Of a DNA stretch of 48,957 nt, positions 1 to 7,824 are shown piece by piece. Each line of letters starts with the position of its first letter. Position 1 is the first letter of the stretch. Under the pieces are notes generated by a model. The model did not search any database. It saw only the letters and a program-made list of their open reading frames with translations, and was not told the DNA's origin. Origin of the DNA: Gemmatimonadota bacterium (GTDB lineage: Bacteria > Gemmatimonadota > Gemmatimonadetes > Longimicrobiales > Gaopeijiaceae); the NCBI GenBank assembly GCA_029863645.1, contig JAOTVA010000013.1:1-48957 (forward strand), written 5' to 3'. The translations under genes and the position numbers were made by a program.

Positions 1-1
1 C

Positions 2-1282
2 ACCCTGAACGAGGCGTGGACGCTGCAAGCCGACGCGTTCGGACGCTTCGCGGACTTTCGTCAAACCAATGACAACCTGTCCGAGCCCGACGCCCTGGGC
101 CTTACGGACATCCACTCGGTGGGGTCCATCCTTCAGCTGCTTCACCGACCGAACGAGCGCCTCCTCATCGCGGCGGGCACGGAGTGGACGCGCAACGACG
201 TAGACATCGAGATCCACGAGGTCCCGAACCGAAACTTCCCCGGCATCACCCCCGCCATCACCGAGCACCTGAGGACGAACGAGGACAACCTCGGTGCGTT
301 CGCGGAGGCGTGGTGGCAGGTTGGAGCCAAGCTCGCTTTGTACGGATCCCTCCGGTACGACTACGTGCGGCTCCCGGTGCGGGACCTCCTGGATCCCTCG
401 GACAGCGGAGACAACACGTTCTCGGAGGCGTCGGGGGGTGTCGGCCTGAGCGGTGAGCTCGGTGGCGGGCTGAGCGCGTTCGTGGGGTACGGCAGAGGAT
501 TCCGCGCCCCGGTGATCTTGGAGGTCACGTGCGCCGATCCGGCGGATCCATGTCAGCTCCCCTTCGAGCTGGGACCTGACCCTCCGCTTCAGCCGGTGAA
601 GTCCGACACATGGCAGGTCGGCATGCGCGTTGCGCGAGAGGCGGCGCAGGGCTCCGTGGTCGCGTATTGGACCGAGGTCTACGACGACATCTTCAACATC
701 GTCGATCCCGTGACGCCCACTCGGGGCTACTTCGCCAACCTCGACCGGACGCGGCGCGTGGGCATTGAGGCGTCCGTGACGACCAGGCCCCTTCCGTGGG
801 CGCCGGGGCTCACGACGAGCGCGTCTCTGGGCTGGACCAAGGCCACCTTTCAGTCGACTGCAGCCGTGGCCGGCGCGGGCGACCCCGGCGACGGCCCCAC
901 GACAGTAGAACCCGGCGATCGCTTTCCGATGGTGCCGGAGCTCTCAGGGACGCTGGGGGTGGCGTACGAGTTCGCGGCTGTGACTGTCGGCACCGATGCT
1001 TCGTGGACGGGTCGGCAGTTCCTGATCGGGGACGAAGCCAACGAGGAGGAGTTTCCCAGGCTCGGGTCCAGCACGGTGATCGATGTGCATGGAGAGTGGA
1101 GGCGGGGGCGCGCGACGATCTTTGCCGAGCTGTCGAACGTCCTCGACCACGACTTTCACGCTTTCGGCATCATATCCGAGAACGGGCGAGGGACCGTGAG
1201 CGTCGACGAACGCTTTCTGACCCCCGGTCGGCCCAGGCGACTGACGGCCGGGCTGCGGGTGACGTTTCTGGGCGGCGCCTAG
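2..1282 (+). CDS. TonB-dependent outer-membrane receptor, C-terminal part (partial)
   Basis: About 426 codons from the C-terminal half of a TonB-dependent receptor barrel. The window opens inside the gene, so the signal peptide, TonB box and plug are missing. The frame is open back to base 2, so the internal GTG at 119 is not the start. Such receptors import siderophores, vitamins or polymer fragments across the outer membrane using TonB energy; the substrate cannot be read here. Visible signs are alternating amphipathic strands, the barrel motif YGRGFRAP near visible residue 163, a strand with NLDRTRRVGIEASV, and the closing strand GRPRRLTAGLRVTF. The protein ends four residues after the last Phe rather than on an aromatic residue. 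Its TAG stop lies in a CTAG that also carries the stop of a gene remnant on the other strand. The family call is firm, the ligand unknown. Confidence 0.88.
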   Translation, partial: TLNEAWTLQADAFGRFADFRQTNDNLSEPDALGLTDIHSVGSILQLLHRPNERLLIAAGTEWTRNDVDIEIHEVPNRNFPGITPAITEHLRTNEDNLGAFAEAWWQVGAKLALYGSLRYDYVRLPVRDLLDPSDSGDNTFSEASGGVGLSGELGGGLSAFVGYGRGFRAPVILEVTCADPADPCQLPFELGPDPPLQPVKSDTWQVGMRVAREAAQGSVVAYWTEVYDDIFNIVDPVTPTRGYFANLDRTRRVGIEASVTTRPLPWAPGLTTSASLGWTKATFQSTAAVAGAGDPGDGPTTVEPGDRFPMVPELSGTLGVAYEFAAVTVGTDASWTGRQFLIGDEANEEEFPRLGSSTVIDVHGEWRRGRATIFAELSNVLDHDFHAFGIISENGRGTVSVDERFLTPGRPRRLTAGLRVTFLGGA

Positions 1283-1311
1283 ATCACTTCCATAACGTCG
1301 GCGGGAACTCT
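1223..1311 (+). repeat. Direct repeat copy A: receptor/batE gene-end junction
   Basis: This stretch pairs with 4433-4521 in the same orientation. The receptor-coding half is about 35/51 identical by hand count, with mostly synonymous changes. The part beyond the shared stop is much closer: 18 identical bases (GCGCCTAGATCACTTCCA), two mismatches, then 11 identical bases. In copy A the receptor is intact and the opposing batE-like gene survives only as its last codons. In copy B the reverse holds. Together they bracket the repeat lipoprotein gene. Confidence 0.75.
1279..1308 (-). pseudogene. 3' remnant of a second batE-like gene
   Basis: Read on the minus strand, these bases give VPADVMEVI followed by TAG. 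The intact batE-like protein at 4491-5255 ends VPADVVEVI followed by TAG. Upstream of this the similarity stops abruptly, so only about nine codons remain. The stop overlaps the receptor stop within a CTAG, the same geometry as at 4491-4493. It is too short to be functional and is best read as a scar of rearrangement. Confidence 0.65.
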
Positions 1312-1438
1312 CGGCTGGTGCCGTGCCGCTGGAGCAAGGGACAGGAGATCTCCCCTATAGGACCTGCGTGACTCCGGCCGTACCAGTACGCGCAGTGATA
1401 CCAGGGGACTCGCATCGACGCCATCTGCGCAAACGCCG

Positions 1439-1462
1439 AGGGGTCGGGCAAGCCCGACCCCT
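1439..1462. terminator. Hairpin between convergent genes, likely bidirectional terminator
   Basis: An 11-bp perfect inverted repeat (AGGGGTCGGGC / GCCCGACCCCT) with a two-base AA centre lies between the receptor stop and the convergent lipoprotein stop. It is very GC-rich and has no clear U-tract on either side, so it would act by a strong stem or with help. The position between two converging 3' ends supports the call. Confidence 0.6.
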
Positions 1463-1490
1463 CCCGAATCGACTGAGGCGCCCGCCCGGG

Positions 1491-4259
1491 TCAGGGCACC
1501 GTGCCCGTCTGGGTCGACGCATACTCACGATACCCGTTCGTGCATTCCGTGCCCGACCAACCGGACGCGGAGAACGACCAGTCCGCCGGGCTCGCCGGTG
1601 CCGGAGCCCATGCGTCGTCCCAGTTCAGGAGCCCAGTGAAGTCCGGGACCTCGAGCGCCACGTCGAATCCGCCCACCCACGCGGCGGTCGCGAACACGGC
1701 GACCGCGTGATCTCCCGTGCCGTCACTGAGACTCAGCCAGACCACCTCGTTGAATCCAGCCGGCCACGTGACCTCCGCAAGGACCCTCTTATAGCCGGCC
1801 GACCCGGTGACGTCCGTGATGGTCGGCATCGGGAGCGCCGGACCAGCTGTGATCGAGACGTTCGCGAGCGTCACGAAGGCCTCCGAGACCGTCCAAAAGC
1901 CCCCCGTCACCGACGCCGCCGAGAGGAGGTGGAAATCTCCCCCCTGCTGCTGGATGGCCGGTGCGCCGCGGGCGGTGAAGGTATTGCCCGTCAGGGGACC
2001 CGACTGGAGCGGAGCATAGTAGCAGGTGCCAACAACCGCCGGCGTGGTCCCGTACTCCACCTCCCAGAACTCGGCGCCGGCAGGAACCGTGATCGTCGCG
2101 ACGTCCGGAACGAAGCCGCTACCGAAGTCGATGGTACCGATATCGGTCGCGTCAGGTGGGTTCAGATCGCGGATGATGGTCATCCGATCCGTCGTGTTGA
2201 GCAGATCGGCCTTGTATCCCACCAGGTCGAGGTTTCCGTCCGGCACGTTAGTGAATGTCCAGCCTCCGTTGCCGGTCACCGGGAAGATCGTCGAGCTCCC
2301 GAGCGTCAGGGCACCGAACTCACTTGGGCCAATTCCAGCGACGGTGGCGGTCACCGTCTTACCCGAGGCCGGTGCGTCGCAGAGATCCGGGCCGACGACT
2401 GCGATGAGCTCGGCAATCCCAGCGTAGTACACGAGCACGTTGGACTCACCGGGAGCCGGCTCTGTCGCCGCCGCGATCCCCACCCTGGGCCCGGAGGCCG
2501 AGAACGTGTACACGTCCGGGTTCCCAGCCGCGCCGACGGTCCAGTCCCCTGCGCCGTCCTTATACGCGACCCAGACCGGTCGGTCAGACGCGGCGCACGC
2601 CGAGAAATCGAGCGTGACTTGGAAGCCGCTCGATGAAGTGACCGCAATGTCGAGCACCTGGGTCGACTCCGGTAGCGAGCTCGCGTTTCCACGCACCGTG
2701 GCCGTGTAGGCCCCCGGGGTTACCGAGCCCGCGACGTTGATCGTCACGTCCACCGAGTTCCCAGTGGTGCTCACTGGGTCCACGGACGCGGTGATTCCCG
2801 CCGCGAGGTCCGTGACCGTGACGGTCACGTCCCCGGTGAAGCCGCCCGTGCGATCGATCGTGACCGTACGCACACCGGAGGATCCCTGCTGGACCGACAC
2901 CGCAGTAATGCTCGCCAGGCTGAAGCCCGCTGGCGTGGGCACCGTGAGCGTGAGGCCCGCCGTCTCATCCGCCAGGCTCGTCGACGTTCCTCGTACGGTG
3001 AGGTTGTAATCCCCTGGGGTGACCGAGCCCCCAACGTCCAAGGTGAGCACGGAGGCCGTTCCTGCGACCGGATCGACGCTGAAGTTACCCGTCACACCCG
3101 CTGGGGCGCCCTCGAGGCTTAGGTCCACCGCGTCCGTGTAGTTCGTGCGACTGAGCGTCACATCCACGGCTCCCGACGTGCCCTGGCCAATCGAGATCGT
3201 CGTCGGGTTGAGTGCCAGCGCGTACGATGATTGGATCGCAACCGTCAGCGCGACGCTCACGGTCTTGTCGGTGAGCCCAGTGGCCGTCCCGCGAACCGTG
3301 AAGTCGTAGTTCCCAGTCGCCACGGTCCCTGCTACCGTGACCGTCATCGTCGTGGAATTCCCGGCGACCGGGTTCGCCGCGAAGGCAACGGATACGTCCG
3401 TCGGGACGCCTTCGGCGGCGAGCGTCACCGCGCCCGAAAAGTTCGAGCGCGTGATGTCTACCGTGGCGTCCTGGCTGGCTCCTTGGTTGATGGTCAGCGC
3501 CGACGGGGTGACAGCGAGCAAGTAATCGGGAACCGCAGGTGCAGTGACCGTCAAAGCCACGGTCGCCGTCCGATCTGTAAGGCTCGCCGACGTTCCCCGA
3601 ATCGTGAGCGTGTAGGGGCCGCCTGGCGTAACCGAGCCGCCGACGTCCACCGTGAGGACGGAGGCCGTGCCGGTGACCGGATCGACGCTGAAGCTACCCG
3701 TGACGCCTGTCGGGGCGCCCTCGAGGCTCAGGTCCACTGCCTCCGTGTAATTCGTACGGCTGAGCGACACGTTCACAGTTCCCGAGGCACCCTGCTCGAG
3801 GAGGAGCTGGCTCGGCGTCGCCGAAAGGGCGTAAGACGGTGTTGCCGTGACCGTGAGCCCAAACGAGGCCGTCACGGCGGTCACGCCCGTGCCCGTCGCG
3901 CGGATCGTCAACGTGTAGGATCCTGGGGCCACACTGCCGCCGACGGCGACAGTCATGTCTGCCGTTGTGTTGCCGCCGCTGGTTTGGACGTTACCCGCGC
4001 TTCCAGTCACGCCCGAAGGCGCGGCCTCGAGCGAGACCGTCGCCGCCCCGGTAAAACCGCCGCCGCCCGTCACTGTAACGGCGATGACAAGTGAGGACCC
4101 CTGAGCGACCGAGCCCGAGGTCGGGCTCACGCTCACGCTGATGGTGGGGGTCTCGACCTGGGTGGGCGGGTCCTTGCCCCCGCAGGCGCTGACAAGCCCG
4201 ATCGTGAGGAGAGAGAGACTCCGAACGCTCGCACGGGCCAACCTGCGGGACCCTCGCAT
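1491..4259 (-). CDS. Large surface lipoprotein with tandem Ig-like repeats
   Basis: A 922-residue predicted lipoprotein. The start ATG has AGGAGGTG about 7 bases upstream. The signal peptide ends in a lipobox, VSACGG, giving a lipidated Cys near residue 26. Residues about 35-540 hold roughly six tandem repeats of 85-90 residues, each of the pattern 'SxxxGxxxxVxVxxxRxxxxxxVxLxxxxxPxGVTxxxxxxPxxGxxxxxxVxVxGSVxPGxYxLTxRGxxxxLxxxTxxxxLTV', an Ig-like beta-sandwich pattern. Residues about 545-922 form a different, Gly/Thr-rich region that is not recognised. Repeats two and four are almost identical to each other while the repeat between them differs. A role in adhesion or in display on the outer membrane is inference. 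The gene sits between the two diverged junction copies at 1223-1311 and 4433-4521 and may have arrived with them. Confidence 0.82.
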   Translation of the reverse strand: MRGSRRLARASVRSLSLLTIGLVSACGGKDPPTQVETPTISVSVSPTSGSVAQGSSLVIAVTVTGGGGFTGAATVSLEAAPSGVTGSAGNVQTSGGNTTADMTVAVGGSVAPGSYTLTIRATGTGVTAVTASFGLTVTATPSYALSATPSQLLLEQGASGTVNVSLSRTNYTEAVDLSLEGAPTGVTGSFSVDPVTGTASVLTVDVGGSVTPGGPYTLTIRGTSASLTDRTATVALTVTAPAVPDYLLAVTPSALTINQGASQDATVDITRSNFSGAVTLAAEGVPTDVSVAFAANPVAGNSTTMTVTVAGTVATGNYDFTVRGTATGLTDKTVSVALTVAIQSSYALALNPTTISIGQGTSGAVDVTLSRTNYTDAVDLSLEGAPAGVTGNFSVDPVAGTASVLTLDVGGSVTPGDYNLTVRGTSTSLADETAGLTLTVPTPAGFSLASITAVSVQQGSSGVRTVTIDRTGGFTGDVTVTVTDLAAGITASVDPVSTTGNSVDVTINVAGSVTPGAYTATVRGNASSLPESTQVLDIAVTSSSGFQVTLDFSACAASDRPVWVAYKDGAGDWTVGAAGNPDVYTFSASGPRVGIAAATEPAPGESNVLVYYAGIAELIAVVGPDLCDAPASGKTVTATVAGIGPSEFGALTLGSSTIFPVTGNGGWTFTNVPDGNLDLVGYKADLLNTTDRMTIIRDLNPPDATDIGTIDFGSGFVPDVATITVPAGAEFWEVEYGTTPAVVGTCYYAPLQSGPLTGNTFTARGAPAIQQQGGDFHLLSAASVTGGFWTVSEAFVTLANVSITAGPALPMPTITDVTGSAGYKRVLAEVTWPAGFNEVVWLSLSDGTGDHAVAVFATAAWVGGFDVALEVPDFTGLLNWDDAWAPAPASPADWSFSASGWSGTECTNGYREYASTQTGTVP

Positions 4260-4432
4260 AAACAGGCACCTCCTAGCGACAACGGGCCGACCCGGCGGCC
4301 GGCTCCGAATCAGGGACCAGCTACTGGGCAGTAGTCTGCGGGAGGGGAGCTAAACCCGCTGTCGGGCGATGCCCGCGTGGCGTGTCGGAGATCTGCGGAT
4401 TGTCAGAAAGGAACCCGCGGAGACCCATGCGG

Positions 4433-4493
4433 CCCGGAAGGCCACGCCGCCTGACCGCGGGCCTGAGGGTTACGCTGTTCGGACCTGCGCCTA
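4433..4493 (+). pseudogene. 3' remnant of a TonB-dependent receptor gene
   Basis: This reads PGRPRRLTAGLRVTLFGPAP, closely matching PGRPRRLTAGLRVTFLGGA at the end of the receptor at 2-1282. Two extra bases near the end shift the frame, so the CTAG no longer gives an in-frame stop, and no receptor-like coding is found upstream. Most codon differences from the intact copy are synonymous, so this was once a translated gene end and not a chance match. It abuts the stop of the batE-like gene on the other strand. The remaining 4260-4432 holds the ribosome-binding site of the lipoprotein gene and nothing else recognised. Confidence 0.7.
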
Positions 4494-4521
4494 GATCACT
4501 TCCACTACGTCGGCGGGGACC
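4433..4521 (+). repeat. Direct repeat copy B: receptor/batE gene-end junction
   Basis: This is the partner of 1223-1311. Here the batE-like 3' end is intact and the receptor end is a frameshifted remnant. The spacing between the two copies is about 3.2 kb and contains only the repeat lipoprotein gene and a hairpin. Confidence 0.75.
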
Positions 4522-5255
4522 CACCCGACCTTGCCGTCATCCAGGACGACTTCGACCCACGTACCGGTGCGTTGCTCCACGCGGACGCGCGTGCCCTCGT
4601 GAATCTCGAAGAGTGTGAGGTCATCGTCCTCGGCCGGAGCGGCCCTGACCGGGACGGCCGCCGGCAGGACGACGCCGCGCTCCGGCTGGCCGATCCCAAG
4701 CTCCCTCACGAACAAGTTGATGCCGAAGACGACGACGACGGCCGCTGAAGCTAGAGCGACCCATCCGGTGAGCCGTCTGGTGTCCGGGCTACGCGACCAC
4801 ACTCGCGTCACGAGGCCCGCGCCGGTGAGGAGCCACGCACCACCGACGAGAAGGACGAGGACGCCTCGCGGCAGCCACCTTACCCACCCCGACCAAGCCG
4901 ACAGCAGCCAGAATCGTGGGAGCGGAACCACGGCGTCTACGGTCAGGGAGCGCGCGAGCTCCAGGTTCGCCGTGGCGTCGGGGTCGCCCGGGGCGCGGAC
5001 CAGGGCCCGTTCCCACTCCAGAATGGATCGGCCCAAGTCGCCGGCCTTGAAGTACGCGTTTCCGAGATTGTAATGCAGTGCGGCGCCGTCGAAGCCCGCG
5101 GACAGCACCGCCTCGTAGGCCTCGATGGCCCCGACGAAGTCACCCTCCTGATAGAGTTGATTGCCTCGTTCGAAAATCTCGTCCTGGGCGCTCAGGGCGC
5201 AGGGCACGAGAAGCGCTAGCAGGGTCAAAGCGACACGGGCTATCCGTCGGTTCAT
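4491..5255 (-). CDS. batE: BatE-like protein: TPR plus SH3-like domain
   Basis: A 254-residue envelope protein and the last gene of the Bat operon. A signal peptide (about residues 1-24, ending LSAQ) is followed by TPR-type helices (QLYQEGDFVGAIEAYEA, then LHYNLGNAYFKAGD) and two hydrophobic helices around residues 130-185. A C-terminal SH3-like domain ends in GWVPADVVEVI. The start at 5255 is chosen because its ATG overlaps the batD stop as ATGA; a longer frame begins at 5360 but its first 35 residues are Arg/Pro-rich and lie inside batD. In bat operons the TPR/SH3 member is thought to assemble with the VWA proteins BatA and BatB in the periplasm; its biochemical role is not established. The stop lies in a CTAG shared with a receptor gene remnant. 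Confidence 0.85.
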   Translation of the reverse strand: MNRRIARVALTLLALLVPCALSAQDEIFERGNQLYQEGDFVGAIEAYEAVLSAGFDGAALHYNLGNAYFKAGDLGRSILEWERALVRAPGDPDATANLELARSLTVDAVVPLPRFWLLSAWSGWVRWLPRGVLVLLVGGAWLLTGAGLVTRVWSRSPDTRRLTGWVALASAAVVVVFGINLFVRELGIGQPERGVVLPAAVPVRAAPAEDDDLTLFEIHEGTRVRVEQRTGTWVEVVLDDGKVGWVPADVVEVI

Positions 5256-7057
5256 CGGATCGCTCCGTCGAGAGCGGACATGATCTCGCCGGCTCGGTCG
5301 AGGAAGCGGGCCTCCGCTGCTGCGTCCTCCGCGGGCGGGGCGAATCGCTGACGGTCGCATTGATCGAGACAGGCCATCAACTCTTGAACCGTTCTGTCTT
5401 CCACGCCGCGTTGCCTAAGTCGGGCCTCGAGCTCTCCGGCCTGGAGCCCGGCCTCGGCAAGGTTCAGCCGGTCCGCCGCGAGCCCACGGAGCGCTTTCGC
5501 CACCTCCGCATAGAACGCCCGCGAGTCGGTGCCTCCGGCGAGGCCTCGGGCACGGGCCAGTCTTTTCCTCGCGACGCGACTGGCCCGGCGGCCGCGCGCA
5601 TAAGCCACGTCTCCTTCCAGGAGATCGCGGTGGCGGCGAAGTGCGACACTCCCCGCCAGGCCCATCAGCGGCAAAAGCGCAAAGAGCCAGAAGCCGAACC
5701 CGGTGAACAATGTCTGGCCGGCGGGCTCCAGCGTGCCCCCCAAGCGAATGAAGCGAATGTCCTCTCTCAGTTGGGCTACGCCGCCCCTGCTGAGCAGGGC
5801 CGGTCCGCCCGAGACCGCCGCGCCGCTGACCTCGAGCGATAGTCTACCCGTTTCGGCGGTGCGGTACGTGCCGGCGCTCGGGTCGAAGTAGCTCATCGTG
5901 AACGGGCCGAGTTCGCGACGACCCGGGGCGCGCGGAATAAGCACGTACTCGAAGGACTTCTCGCCCGACAGCCCAGTCCCGAGGGGTCGGACCGATTCCG
6001 ACACCTCCGGGGGGAAGATCTCGAAGTCGGGCGGGAGGTCGAGGACAGGTGGCGGGACCGCCCTCAGGTTCCCGTCTCCGGTCGCTGTCACGGTGAGCGT
6101 CACTGCCTGGTTCGTGTCCACAGTCCCCCGGTCCAGCTCCGCCGACAGGCGAAGGTTGCCCACGACGCCGCTGAATCGCTCACCGCGGCCAGGGGGCAGC
6201 GGATCGACCGTGATGGTCAACGCATTCGAGAGGACCGACGTGGGCACGAAGTTGCTGCCGAACAGCGAGTTCCGCCCGAAGAAATCGTCGAACGGATCGC
6301 GTCTCTGAACCCGCACCTGGGCTTCGACACCGATGGGAGCCAGCGCGCGTTCGCCTGCCCCTGTCGGGACCAGCGCGACCCTGCGAATAACGGCCGTCGT
6401 GTACTGCTGACCATTGCGAGCACGCTGCTCGACCTCGGGCTGACCCACCGGTGTGATGTCCTCGACCCAGAAGCCCTGTGGCTCCGGGACCCTCGTGAGG
6501 TTGAACGAGCTGACGTCGACGCGCGTCCAGATTCGGTATTCCACAACGAGCGGCTCCCCATCCAGGACGCGCGTCTTGGTCGCTTCCGCCGTTACGAACA
6601 GGTCCTCCGTCGTCACCCCACCACCTGATGAGGGAGCGCCTCCAGACGGAGAAGGGGCAGTCGCGGACACTGTGAGTTGGAGCGGCTGGGTCGTGTGACG
6701 CTGGCCCCCCGCCGTGACCTGGAACGCGGGGATGTCGAAGGTGCCTTCGTTCACGGCCTGGAAGCGGTACTGCACGGTGAGCGTGACGCTGGTAACCCCG
6801 TTGACCATGCGGACCGAGGACTGCTGGCTGCTCCCGAGAAACTGAGCGAAGGCCCCAAGGTCGGGGAGCTGTGGCTCCTCGTTGAGTGCCTGTGTGCCCG
6901 TGATCTCCACGTTGACGACGAACTGGCGTCCGACCCCTACCGTAGCGCCGGGACTCAGGTACGCCCGCACGGACACGGCTTGCGCGGACGCTCGCGACTG
7001 AGGCAGAGCCAGTAGCACGAGGAACGGGAGCGCGCACAGGGCGAGTCGATAGCGCAT
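5252..7057 (-). CDS. batD: BatD family membrane protein
   Basis: A 601-residue BatD-type protein. A signal peptide (ends RASAQ) is followed by several beta-sandwich segments in the periplasm, one transmembrane helix around residue 470 (FGFWLFALLPLMGLAGSVAL), and a cytoplasmic helical tail rich in Arg and Glu. Typical features are 'VGRQFVVNVEITGTQ' near the N-terminus and 'FEYVLIPRAPGRRELGPF' in the second half. The ATG at 7057 is preceded by GGTGAG; two GTG codons at 7069 and 7066 are alternatives, and the latter forms a GTGA overlap with the upstream stop. BatD proteins are linked to aerotolerance and envelope stress in other phyla, but the mechanism is unknown. The gene is coupled to batC upstream and batE downstream. 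Confidence 0.88.
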   Translation of the reverse strand: MRYRLALCALPFLVLLALPQSRASAQAVSVRAYLSPGATVGVGRQFVVNVEITGTQALNEEPQLPDLGAFAQFLGSSQQSSVRMVNGVTSVTLTVQYRFQAVNEGTFDIPAFQVTAGGQRHTTQPLQLTVSATAPSPSGGAPSSGGGVTTEDLFVTAEATKTRVLDGEPLVVEYRIWTRVDVSSFNLTRVPEPQGFWVEDITPVGQPEVEQRARNGQQYTTAVIRRVALVPTGAGERALAPIGVEAQVRVQRRDPFDDFFGRNSLFGSNFVPTSVLSNALTITVDPLPPGRGERFSGVVGNLRLSAELDRGTVDTNQAVTLTVTATGDGNLRAVPPPVLDLPPDFEIFPPEVSESVRPLGTGLSGEKSFEYVLIPRAPGRRELGPFTMSYFDPSAGTYRTAETGRLSLEVSGAAVSGGPALLSRGGVAQLREDIRFIRLGGTLEPAGQTLFTGFGFWLFALLPLMGLAGSVALRRHRDLLEGDVAYARGRRASRVARKRLARARGLAGGTDSRAFYAEVAKALRGLAADRLNLAEAGLQAGELEARLRQRGVEDRTVQELMACLDQCDRQRFAPPAEDAAAEARFLDRAGEIMSALDGAIR

Positions 7058-7062
7058 GAGAC

Positions 7063-7824
7063 TCACCACGGTCGTCGCGGTTGTCTGCCGGCGGCGGGCG
7101 CTCTCCGACGGTTCACATCCTCAGGATTCTCGTCGATCGCGTCGAGCAGGCGTTCCGCTTCGTCGGGCGTCAGCTGGCCTGGCTCCGGCTCGGGCGTCCC
7201 CTGCCCTTCCTCCGGCTCTTCGTCCTGCGGATCCTGCTGATCCTGCTGCTGATCCTGCTCGTCCTGCTGCTCTTGGTCGTCCTGCTGCTCTTGGTCGTCC
7301 TGCTGCTGTTGGTCCTGGTCCTGCTGTTGATCCTGATCCTGCTGTTGGTCCTCCTGCTGTTGGTCCTGGTCTTGCTCCTGCTGCAGCTCCTGCAGCACAC
7401 GCTCCAGGTTGTGCTTCGCGTCTGTGTTCGCAGGATCCAGGCGCAGCGACTGCTTAAAGGCCTCCAGGCTCTCCTGGAGTTGCTGCTGCCGATAGAGGGC
7501 GTTGCCAAGATTGTACCAGGCGGCGCTCTCGAGTCCCGGATCCCCGGTCTCGATGGCCCGTTGATACGCATCGATGGCCCGCTGGTAGTCCTCGCCGCGG
7601 TAGAGCGCATTGCCGTCGTTGAAGCGGACGACCCCTGACTCCGGCGCCGCGACCATACCCTCCAGGTACTTCTCGTGGGCCTCCTGGAAGCGACCCTCCT
7701 CGAAGAGCCGATTTCCGTCGCGAACCTGGGCCCGGCCCGCCTGCGCCTCGAGCGATGAAGCGCCCGCGACGAGCGGCACGAACGCAATACAAAGGCAGAG
7801 TCCCAAGCGATGTCTCGCCTTCAC
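7063..7824 (-). CDS. batC: BatC-like TPR protein with Asp/Gln-rich tract
   Basis: A 253-residue secreted or periplasmic TPR protein. The start is the GTG at 7824, which overlaps the batB stop as GTGA and is followed directly by a signal peptide (KARHRLGLCLCIAFV, ending SLEAQ); the longer frame to 7878 lies inside batB. TPR units run over residues about 35-145 (RLFEEGRFQEAHEKY, ALYRGEDYQRAIDAY, ALYRQQQLQESLEAF). Then comes about 60 residues made almost only of Gln, Asp and Glu, then a Pro/Glu-rich segment and a conserved-looking end (LTPDEAERLLDAIDENPEDVNRRR). This layout is the usual one for the BatC/BatB-adjacent TPR protein of bat operons. The acidic tract is encoded by an imperfect DNA repeat and may vary in length. 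Confidence 0.85.
   Translation of the reverse strand: MKARHRLGLCLCIAFVPLVAGASSLEAQAGRAQVRDGNRLFEEGRFQEAHEKYLEGMVAAPESGVVRFNDGNALYRGEDYQRAIDAYQRAIETGDPGLESAAWYNLGNALYRQQQLQESLEAFKQSLRLDPANTDAKHNLERVLQELQQEQDQDQQQEDQQQDQDQQQDQDQQQQDDQEQQDDQEQQDEQDQQQDQQDPQDEEPEEGQGTPEPEPGQLTPDEAERLLDAIDENPEDVNRRRAPAAGRQPRRPW
7264..7299. repeat. 18-bp tandem repeat in the batC acidic/Gln tract
   Basis: Two perfect copies of CTGCTGCTCTTGGTCGTC lie side by side, and a third, imperfect copy follows at 7300-7317. On the coding strand each unit gives DDQEQQ. The wider stretch 7215-7395 is built of the same CTG/GTC-type triplets. Changes in copy number by slippage would stay in frame because the unit is 18 bp. Confidence 0.85.

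Noticed and set aside
1323-2636. A 437-codon plus-strand frame opposite the repeat lipoprotein
   Set aside because: Arg/Pro-rich shadow of the repeat lipoprotein gene; the minus-strand frame has a strong ribosome-binding site, a lipobox and repeated domains.
1491-4259. Regularly spaced repeats that might suggest a CRISPR array
   Set aside because: The repeat period is about 260 bp, in frame and coding, without short unique spacers. They are protein domain repeats.
7081-7638. A plus-strand frame rich in Leu and Val that looks like a multi-span membrane protein
   Set aside because: It is the reverse strand of the Asp/Gln tract of the batC-like gene. Triplet repeats of CAG/GAC type give Leu/Val on the other strand; it has no ribosome-binding site and no homology.
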